This document shows positions 10,190 to 16,971 of a stretch of 32,570 bases of DNA, piece after piece (position 1 is the stretch's first letter; every line of letters begins with the position of its first letter). Made by a program: the position numbers and the translations under genes. The notes beneath the pieces are model-generated. The model saw only the letters and a program-made list of their open reading frames with translations, was not told where the DNA came from and ran no database searches. The DNA is from Candidatus Microgenomates bacterium (GTDB taxonomy: Bacteria > Patescibacteriota > Microgenomatia > UBA1400 > PJMF01): positions 1-32,570 of the forward strand of contig WFRK01000040.1 of assembly GCA_015486535.1 (NCBI GenBank). The letters run 5' to 3'.

Positions 10190-10978
10190 TTAATAAAGGA
10201 AAAACAAAACAAGCGCTGCAGTAAACATTGATGAACCGGCAGCAACGAAAGGAGCAAGTTTGCGAAACCAAACTTGTTTGATCAATTTTGCTTTAAATTG
10301 AGTTAATCGATACAGCTGGCTGGGTTTGGTGGTGCTAACGCCAAGCACTTGACCAATTTGTTTAGTGGTCTGTGCCGGACCAACTGTGACTGGAGTCTTG
10401 GTTGATTTGTCCAGAGTCACTGATGGAGTCACTTGTCCCCAAACAGCTACCTTTTTCCGACTCGGTTCACCTAAAAAATTCAAGCTAAAGTGAAAATCAA
10501 ACTGGGCCAACTTTGCCTGAAATGAATTGTCTGCTTGAGGATTAAATTGAAAATTAACCATAAAAGTTTTTGTTTGATGAGGAGCAATCGGACCCAAACG
10601 TACAGCCGCAGGACTATCGATTAAGTTCACTAAAAAAGTGGGGGGCAAAATTGATTTTAATTTATCTGCGCTGGTAATTGAAATGATGAGTGCTTTGACT
10701 AAACCACCGGCCTCAGTCGTGGGTGCCAAAGTTAAACGTAGATAAAAATTACCTGATTCACGGCCTAAATTCTTGAGAATTAATTTCTGGCTGAAGCGAT
10801 TGCCCGGTTGGATATTGCTCTCCTGAAACATGGGTTTGAATGGTTGATCAAGACGACATTCATGTTGATGACAAATAAAGGTGAGATCGGTACTGGCGTG
10901 AGCAAGCGCAGCTGATCGAAAGAAACCAACTATAAAAATAAAAGTAAAGAAAAACGTAAACCGGCTAGTTCGCTTCAT
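10190..10978 (-). CDS. Secreted protein with C-terminal membrane anchor, unknown
   Basis: ORF 262 aa: signal peptide, IQPGNRFSQKLILKNLGRESGNFYLRL (pattern similar to the TasA-like neighbour), C-terminal TM. Confidence 0.6.
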   Translation of the reverse strand: MKRTSRFTFFFTFIFIVGFFRSAALAHASTDLTFICHQHECRLDQPFKPMFQESNIQPGNRFSQKLILKNLGRESGNFYLRLTLAPTTEAGGLVKALIISITSADKLKSILPPTFLVNLIDSPAAVRLGPIAPHQTKTFMVNFQFNPQADNSFQAKLAQFDFHFSLNFLGEPSRKKVAVWGQVTPSVTLDKSTKTPVTVGPAQTTKQIGQVLGVSTTKPSQLYRLTQFKAKLIKQVWFRKLAPFVAAGSSMFTAALVLFFLY

Positions 10979-11116
10979 TATTAACTTCTATCATAACAAA
11001 AATCTTTTAATAAGCCAGCAATGCTCATGTAGTATAAAAATTAACTCTTAGTGAAATCAAGGCTGAATTTTGCTAGAATAACGGTTCAGTATGGCTGATA
11101 AAGTGATTGGCAAAAA

Positions 11117-11188
11117 GGCCCTATCGTCTAGTGGTTAGGACACCAGGTTCTCATCTTGGTAACCGGGGTTCAACTCCCCGTGGGGTCA
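11117..11188 (+). tRNA. tRNA-Glu (anticodon CTC)
   Basis: Acceptor GGCCCTA/TGGGGTC, D-arm GTCTAGTGGTTAGGAC, anticodon arm CCAGG-TTCTCAT-CTTGG, T-arm CGGGG-TTCAACT-CCCCG, discriminator A. CC follows but the CCA end is not fully encoded. Confidence 0.95.
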
Positions 11189-11301
11189 CCTTTTTATCCG
11201 ATTTTCCATAAAACTAAGCTTACCAGAGTATATAATAAACGCATTCAAGCAAAAAATTAAAATAATATGAGAATAATAATTTTAAATCACAGTACTCTAT
11301 T

Positions 11302-11895
11302 ATGATTAACACATTACTTGTTGATTATGCAGGCGTTTTAACTCCTACGAGGAATAATTTTCTATTTGTAAAACAGTTCTATGAAGAGTACGGAGTATCT
11401 CCTAAAGAACTTATGAATTTAACTTATCTTGATTGGGACAAAACAGCAATTGGTGAATTAGACTCAAAGTCATATTGGGAAAGAGTTGCAAAGGTTCTTG
11501 AAGCGGATCCTGAAATGTTGCGTAAACGTGTTTTAAATACATATCCAATTGACAAAAGAATGATTGATTTTTTAAAAAAAATTAAAAAACAATACACTTT
11601 AGTACTTATTTCTAATCAAATTTATGATTGGTTAGAAGAAGTCATTAATAAAAATGATTTGAGAAGTATCTTTGATTATACAGCCAATTCATATGAAGTT
11701 GGTGTCAGAAAACCAGACCCTAAAATATTCAAATATGCTCTTAACTTAACTAAAAGTATGCCAGAAGAAACATTATTCATCGATGATTCACTTAAAAACA
11801 TTAATGCTGCAAAAAACCTTGGAATGCAAACTATTCGATTTTCTAATTTTGTGAAATTTAGTAAAGAAATCAATATCCTTTTAAAAACTGTTTAA
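11302..11895 (+). CDS. HAD-superfamily hydrolase (subfamily IA-like)
   Basis: ORF 197 aa: LLVDYAGVLTPT (motif I), LVLISNQ (motif II), KPDPKIFKYAL (motif III Lys), LFIDDSLKNINAAKNLGMQTIRF (motif IV). Confidence 0.88.
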   Translation: MINTLLVDYAGVLTPTRNNFLFVKQFYEEYGVSPKELMNLTYLDWDKTAIGELDSKSYWERVAKVLEADPEMLRKRVLNTYPIDKRMIDFLKKIKKQYTLVLISNQIYDWLEEVINKNDLRSIFDYTANSYEVGVRKPDPKIFKYALNLTKSMPEETLFIDDSLKNINAAKNLGMQTIRFSNFVKFSKEINILLKTV

Positions 11896-13159
11896 GTCTA
11901 TCAGACATATCAGGTGCATTTGTGGGTATAGCTATTTTTTTATTATCTCCAAGCAAATAAATGTTGTCAGGGTCTCCTTGGTTGTCAGCGAAGCGACCTT
12001 TTTCTATAGTCTCTTGCAACCAAAAAGGATCATTTTCAATAGAAATTGGTTGTTCATTATGTATCTGGGGATTTTCCAACACAGAATTATAAAAAGTAAG
12101 ATACATTTTAGCAAATACTTCCCACGAGTACTTGGTTTCTACCAATAGCCGAGCTTGTTGCCCAATTTCTATTGAAAAATCAAGGTTTTGTAATAAAAAA
12201 TCTATATGTGCAATAAATTCTTCAGGTGAACTAGCAGCTAGTATAGCGCCATCTGCTTCAATACCAATAATTCCTGCTGGGCTTGAAACAACCGGAATTC
12301 CAGAGGCCATATAAGTTAATGTCTTAGTTCTCATTCCACCACCTGTAATAATTGGAGCTAAACAAATTCTGGCTCCTTCAAAAACATCATTAATATTTTC
12401 AAGCCTTCCTGTAAATTCCATATTTTTACTTTGATACCTCTCCACAATGTCTTGTGGAGCATCTCCTACAAATCGAAAATTAAGTGATGGATATTTCTTT
12501 AATAATTGTGGAGCAAGCTTATGGACAATGTATTCGACTCCTTCTTGATTAGGTAAAAAAAACATATTTCCCATAAACACAACTGTATTGTCATTTTGAT
12601 TTGGTTTACGATAGTTAATTTTTTCAATGTCTGATCCCATAGGAATAACATGAATTCTCTCACGTGATGTTTTAGTTGCACTAGCTAAATCTTCCCTATC
12701 TAATTCGGTAAAACAGGTTGCTCCAGAGATACAACGACCTAAATGTTGTTCCAATAACGCAATAGTGTCTAAAGCTCCATCTTCACCTGTGTATGAGGCT
12801 GCTAAGCAAGAAGAAACAAATTGAGCATCAAAAACAAGTGGTATATTTTGCAAGTTACTTAGCTCTAGTCCAGATGATAATCCCAATTCCAAATCATTGA
12901 CCTCAATGATATCTGGATTAAAAATCTGAACTGCTTTAGAGGTAATACTTGTGTCACGATAATAAAAATCAGAGGGAACTGCAATAGTTTTAAATTTCTT
13001 TTTGGAAATTTGATCTAGATTAGACCAGCCACGAAAACAATGAATTACCATCATTTCAACATCTAAACGCGTCAAATGTTCAGTTCCTTGATGAAAACGT
13101 TCTGAAGCCCCATCAAATGATGGAATAAATGATCCCTCAACAAATTTAGTTACTCTCAT
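11870..13159 (-). CDS. Glycosyltransferase, GT4-like
   Basis: ORF 429 aa: VVFMGNMFFLPNQEGVEYIVHKLAPQLLKKYPSLNFRFVGDAP...FTGRLENINDVFEGARICLAPIITGGGMRTKTLTYMASGIPVVSSPAGIIGI, GT-B/GT4 signatures. Confidence 0.88.
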   Translation of the reverse strand: MRVTKFVEGSFIPSFDGASERFHQGTEHLTRLDVEMMVIHCFRGWSNLDQISKKKFKTIAVPSDFYYRDTSITSKAVQIFNPDIIEVNDLELGLSSGLELSNLQNIPLVFDAQFVSSCLAASYTGEDGALDTIALLEQHLGRCISGATCFTELDREDLASATKTSRERIHVIPMGSDIEKINYRKPNQNDNTVVFMGNMFFLPNQEGVEYIVHKLAPQLLKKYPSLNFRFVGDAPQDIVERYQSKNMEFTGRLENINDVFEGARICLAPIITGGGMRTKTLTYMASGIPVVSSPAGIIGIEADGAILAASSPEEFIAHIDFLLQNLDFSIEIGQQARLLVETKYSWEVFAKMYLTFYNSVLENPQIHNEQPISIENDPFWLQETIEKGRFADNQGDPDNIYLLGDNKKIAIPTNAPDMSDRLKQFLKGY

Positions 13160-13205
13160 GTGTATATTTTTATTACTTAATAGTTCAATTTATATAGAAT
13201 TATAT

Positions 13206-13211
13206 TATAAT
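13206..13211 (+). promoter_or_regulatory. Putative -10 element (TATAAT), 9 nt before ATG at 13221
   Basis: TATAAT followed by TATGCTCAA-ATG; no Shine-Dalgarno. Confidence 0.5.
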
Positions 13212-13220
13212 TATGCTCAA

Positions 13221-14165
13221 ATGAGTAGATTTAGAAGATCTCCAGAACAAATTGGTTTTAATCCTCAAGAAAAAAGAATAGATCAGTCTCAATTTTTTGA
13301 AAGAATAAGACTAATTGTTGAAAACTTTATTAATAGTCATTCTAGAATGACTATTAATATTGCTGGTCAATCTGCAGTTGGTAAATCAACTATTTCAGAA
13401 AAAATAATTCAAATGTTTGGGGAGTCAGCCAAAGTAGTAAGAATAGATGATTACTTATTGGGTTGGGATGTGGGAATTTTAAATCATGATTCTGATATTC
13501 CAGATAAACCATATTTTGCTGGACTTAACCCTCGTGTATATGATTTAGATAGATTTAAATCCGATCTGCAAAAACTTCATGCCGGCCTAGCAATTGATAT
13601 GCCTTGGTTCAATGAAATTACAAAACGTCGTGGAGGGTTTGTCCCTTTCTCTCCGAGCCCAATAATGGTAATTGATGGCATTTATGCTTTAGATGGCGAA
13701 TTTAATTCTTATGCAGATCTTTCTTTGTTAATAGAAGCTCCTCTTCATGATCGATTAATTCGTAAAATATTAAGAAATTCTACAGAAACTTTAGAATCGG
13801 TTAACTCTATTATCGCAACGTATTTAACAAGAGATGAACCAGCTTATTCATATCACGTTGATAGATTAATTGCTGCAGCTGATTGGGTGGTATCAAACCC
13901 AATTCAACCAAATCAAGAATTTAATATTGGATCACAATTTGAGCAGCAATCTCCCGATAAGCCATTCCAAAATATAAACATTCTTGTTGTACCAAAACCT
14001 CAATATGGGAAACTAAGAGAAACAGAAGATCTTGCTGTTGTCAGTACAAATCAAGAAATATTCATCCAATATTATTTCGGTGGTAAGTGTTTATTTTTTG
14101 CACCCATAGATAAAACGACATTAGATTACATGAATCGATATTATGAATTTCATGAAGTAAGATAA
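13221..14165 (+). CDS. Uridine kinase / phosphoribulokinase-like P-loop kinase with C-terminal extension
   Basis: Walker A GQSAVGKST, VVRIDDYLL, MVIDGIYAL, RLIRKILR. Start at M22 of the listed ORF (MSRFRRSPEQ) is preferred because the 13158 start overlaps the divergent gene. Confidence 0.82.
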   Translation: MSRFRRSPEQIGFNPQEKRIDQSQFFERIRLIVENFINSHSRMTINIAGQSAVGKSTISEKIIQMFGESAKVVRIDDYLLGWDVGILNHDSDIPDKPYFAGLNPRVYDLDRFKSDLQKLHAGLAIDMPWFNEITKRRGGFVPFSPSPIMVIDGIYALDGEFNSYADLSLLIEAPLHDRLIRKILRNSTETLESVNSIIATYLTRDEPAYSYHVDRLIAAADWVVSNPIQPNQEFNIGSQFEQQSPDKPFQNINILVVPKPQYGKLRETEDLAVVSTNQEIFIQYYFGGKCLFFAPIDKTTLDYMNRYYEFHEVR

Positions 14166-14187
14166 ATCTTTTCAGATGCTAGATTTG

Positions 14188-15081
14188 CTATTCGGTAAGT
14201 CCAGACCATACAGGAACTGTCATTACAGTTTCATCAGGATGTGCATGTCCAAATCGACCATTATCTCCAAATTCTTCTCCATGATCTCCACAAATTATTG
14301 TTATTGTAGGGTAACTTAAAGGTAATTGAGAAAACAACTCTCCAATTTGTTGGTCAACCCATTCAAGGGCAGCGACCTGCAACATTTTCAAATACAAAAT
14401 TTCTTCTGTTGTGAATGGCAATGTTTCCTGAGAATATTTCTTTTTTTTACCATGCTCATCAAAAGTTCTAATAATAAGGTCTTTATATTCATCATCAACA
14501 TTTGTGGTTGGAATATCGTATGGAATATGAGTTGTCGGGGAGTTAACAAATAAAAAATATGGTTCTCTCTGCGTTCTTTCTAAGATAGTATCAATATTCC
14601 CAAATGGGAGAGATTCTGGGCTCCGAGGCATCTTTTCACTCGGGGCTAGATTAGCAGCTCCTCCGAAGAACATAAAGTTATCAAAAAGTGAAGGCAATGT
14701 ATTGTTGGGGTTATGTGTATTGAAAAAACCCACTCCTCCAAAACCTTGTACATTGTGACCAATTTGTTGATAGTATTCAATTATATTTTTAGCATCAAAA
14801 GGAAGAAGTATACTTTTGTTACCAGTCAATTTGCGTGCACCCAAAGAACGCCAAATTTGATTTATACCAGGCAAATATTCTCTCGATCCATCTAGAATTC
14901 TTGGCAAATCTCCTAAAAAAAATGATTGGTGTGCTGGGTAGGTATAAGAGCCTGAAGTTTCAGCTTTTCGTAGTTTTCCCACTTGATCAATATTTGGAGT
15001 AAAAGCTTTTTGAGCTGTATCATATCGACAAGAATCAACCGTTATCAGTCTAATATTATGTTCTTTATGATTTATTTTCAT
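14188..15081 (-). CDS. Alkaline-phosphatase-superfamily (sulfatase-like) hydrolase, reminiscent of the STM4013/SEN3800 family
   Basis: ORF 297 aa: LITVDSCRYDTAQKAFTPNIDQV, SGSYTYPAHQSFFLGDLPRIL, FVNSPTTHIPY, TIICGDHGEEFGDNGRFGHAHPDETVMTVPVW. Confidence 0.82.
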   Translation of the reverse strand: MKINHKEHNIRLITVDSCRYDTAQKAFTPNIDQVGKLRKAETSGSYTYPAHQSFFLGDLPRILDGSREYLPGINQIWRSLGARKLTGNKSILLPFDAKNIIEYYQQIGHNVQGFGGVGFFNTHNPNNTLPSLFDNFMFFGGAANLAPSEKMPRSPESLPFGNIDTILERTQREPYFLFVNSPTTHIPYDIPTTNVDDEYKDLIIRTFDEHGKKKKYSQETLPFTTEEILYLKMLQVAALEWVDQQIGELFSQLPLSYPTITIICGDHGEEFGDNGRFGHAHPDETVMTVPVWSGLTE

Positions 15082-15088
15082 TTATCAA

Positions 15089-15094
15089 AGTATA
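15089..15094 (-). promoter_or_regulatory. Putative -10 element (TATACT on minus strand), 7 nt before ATG at 15081
   Basis: Reverse strand reads TATACTTTGATAA-ATG; no Shine-Dalgarno. Confidence 0.45.
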
Positions 15095-15105
15095 GCATAA
15101 TAATA

Positions 15106-15111
15106 TATAAT
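15106..15111 (+). promoter_or_regulatory. Putative -10 element (TATAAT), 8 nt before ATG at 15120
   Basis: TATAATGACTACAA-ATG; no Shine-Dalgarno. Confidence 0.5.
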
Positions 15112-15119
15112 GACTACAA

Positions 15120-16745
15120 ATGAATGAAAAAGAACCAATCTCAATACACCGAAATATAATAAAAGAAAAAAATGAACGAGATAAGATCAAGATAGCCATT
15201 GTGTGCTTATATGGTTATCCTCACAAACACGACACAGAACCATTTGCGGGTCAGGTTTTAAAACAACAATTAGATCAAAAATTTTCTGGTGAGGTGGAAT
15301 CAAATATATTTCTTCTGGGTCACAATGGTGAGTCAGATGAAGAAATAGAATTGTTTGCAAGACAACTTATAGAGGATAATGAAAATCAAGTTATAGGAAT
15401 TTCAATACCTCAGGGAACCCTACCAACAGCAGAAAAATTCTTATCTAGCTTACAAAGACTTGGATTTGAAGGGCAAATAATTTTAGGTCATTCTTTGCCC
15501 ACTTACTTACCAGAAATATTTTTACAACAATTCCCTCAAGCGATAATCGCTAGAGGATGGGGTGAAGATACATTTTGTCAGATCATTGAAGGTCAAATAA
15601 ATGATCCCTTAGTATTGGCTGAAATTCCAAATTTAACCTATATTGAAAATGGTCAAATTGTAAATAATGAAATAGTTTGGCCTAGAGAATTTATTCCTTC
15701 TTCTCACCATGACCCATCAAAATATTTTCCACGTATTGAAGCAAGTAGGGGATGTCATCATGATGTTTGTACCTACTGCACAAGACCTTTAAGAAGTAAG
15801 TCTCAACCTTCTTGGGTAAGAATACCACCTGAAATTGTCATACAAGATATCCATAATCTTAAAAAAAGTGGTGTAGAAAAATTCACTTTTACAGATGAAG
15901 ATTTTTTTGGCGATGATTTAGAAGGAGCAATGATGATTGCTGAGGCTTTAAAAGAAGTTGGTGGTATGACATTTGCCTTAGACCTTAGAGCTGATAGTAT
16001 CTTAAATCCAAATGATACTCCTAAGCAGGCAGAATATCGTGATAAATTATTGAGAACTTTAGTAGAAGCTGGTTTATCTCTAATATATGTTGGTGTTGAA
16101 ACATTATCTAAGACACAGCTACGACGTTACGGGAAAGGTGTTACCCCAGAAGATGAAATTGCAGCTGTCAAAAAGGTGGCTAGCTTATCAGTGCCAATAG
16201 AACTGGGTTTAATAACTTTTGATCCCATGCTTAGCCTCCAGGAACTCAAGGAGAATGTTGAAGGCTTAGAACAGTCAGGAATTTGGGTCTTTGGAAGTCA
16301 ATTATTTAGTGAACTTAGAGTTATTGAAGGTAATCCTTATTGCAATATTTTAAAAAATCATGATTTGGAAAGAGATTTTGATCCAAATTATATGACTCAC
16401 CATTATTCATACCTACATCCTGAGATAGAGCATATAAGGAATCTTTGTATACCGATCAAACGTCAAGTTGATAGTATTTATACTAGTGCCAGAAATATTT
16501 TTAGAACAAATTTCCATACTCCTGATTTTATAGAAAGATATATAGTGAGTTACAGAGAAAGAGAATTGAAAGTTCTAAAGTCACTTTTAGAAAATCCTGA
16601 AAATCACTTGCAAGTCATTGAAGAGGCTCGTCAAAATGAATATTTGAGCATTCAACAACTCAAACATGATCTTGATGGAATACCTGATGATGATAATTAT
16701 AGTGAACTGATTGAAAATATCACAAAATATTTGGATGAAGAATAA
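15120..16745 (+). CDS. B12-binding-domain-type radical SAM protein
   Basis: ORF 541 aa: Rossmann-like N-terminus (VIGISIPQGTLPTAEKFLSSLQRLGFEGQIILGHSLPTYLPEIF...IIARGWGED), then RIEASRGCHHDVCTYCTRP cluster motif, FTFTDEDFFGDD, LRADSI, LIYVGVETLS. Confidence 0.88.
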   Translation: MNEKEPISIHRNIIKEKNERDKIKIAIVCLYGYPHKHDTEPFAGQVLKQQLDQKFSGEVESNIFLLGHNGESDEEIELFARQLIEDNENQVIGISIPQGTLPTAEKFLSSLQRLGFEGQIILGHSLPTYLPEIFLQQFPQAIIARGWGEDTFCQIIEGQINDPLVLAEIPNLTYIENGQIVNNEIVWPREFIPSSHHDPSKYFPRIEASRGCHHDVCTYCTRPLRSKSQPSWVRIPPEIVIQDIHNLKKSGVEKFTFTDEDFFGDDLEGAMMIAEALKEVGGMTFALDLRADSILNPNDTPKQAEYRDKLLRTLVEAGLSLIYVGVETLSKTQLRRYGKGVTPEDEIAAVKKVASLSVPIELGLITFDPMLSLQELKENVEGLEQSGIWVFGSQLFSELRVIEGNPYCNILKNHDLERDFDPNYMTHHYSYLHPEIEHIRNLCIPIKRQVDSIYTSARNIFRTNFHTPDFIERYIVSYRERELKVLKSLLENPENHLQVIEEARQNEYLSIQQLKHDLDGIPDDDNYSELIENITKYLDEE

Positions 16746-16760
16746 ACAACTCTTTTTTAT

Positions 16761-16826
16761 ACTATCCCACTTGTCTCATTTTCTCTGGTAGTGAGACAGT
16801 GATAAGATATATTTATATGGGATAGT
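16761..16826. repeat. Nested inverted repeats: outer ACTATCCCA/TGGGATAGT, inner TGTCTCA/TGAGACA
   Basis: Direct reading: outer arms 16761-16769 and 16818-16826 (perfect 9 bp); inner arms 16772-16778 and 16792-16798 (perfect 7 bp). Confidence 0.8.
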
Positions 16827-16830
16827 TGGG

Positions 16831-16860
16831 TTCCAGACCCGTTTGGCTCACAATATATTT
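16831..16860 (+). repeat. Imperfect direct repeat copy 1 flanking the Fic gene
   Basis: TTCCAGACCCGTTTGGCTCACAATATATTT; 22/30 positions match copy 2 at 18080-18109. Confidence 0.5.
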
Positions 16861-16920
16861 TCGCCTGAAAAAAAGCATGTCCTAGTGTAGAGATTGAACC
16901 GCAATCTGATTTTATTGAAG

Positions 16921-16948
16921 TGGCACGATATTTGGCATAATTATGGCA
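16921..16948 (+). promoter_or_regulatory. Three helically spaced TGGCA boxes upstream of the Fic gene (candidate operator)
   Basis: TGGCA at 16921, 16933 and 16944 (spacing 12 and 11 bp), with the palindrome CATAATTATG at 16936-16945. Confidence 0.4.
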
Positions 16949-16958
16949 CAATATGTGA

Positions 16959-16964
16959 TATACT
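16959..16964 (+). promoter_or_regulatory. Putative -10 element (TATACT), 7 nt before ATG at 16972
   Basis: TATACTTAAATAT-ATG; no Shine-Dalgarno. Confidence 0.4.
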
Positions 16965-16971
16965 TAAATAT

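Noticed and set aside
11189-11300. Exact full-length duplication of the tRNA-Glu 3' end as an att site
   Set aside because: No exact second copy was seen in the window by eye; only weak tRNA-like resemblance at 16825-16850, reported with that caveat.
13158-13220. Extended N-terminus (MCIFLLLNSSIYIELYYNYAQ) of the kinase ORF
   Set aside because: Would overlap the divergent glycosyltransferase start and read through the putative promoter; M at 13221 starts the normal protein.
16757-16951. 64-aa minus-strand ORF
   Set aside because: Spans the nested inverted repeats and Fic upstream region; no protein family character, no good start context.
16894-16971. Extended N-terminus (MNRNLILLKWHDIWHNYG...) of the Fic ORF
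   Set aside because: Covers the TGGCA boxes and -10-like element; M at 16972 begins the expected Fic N-terminus.
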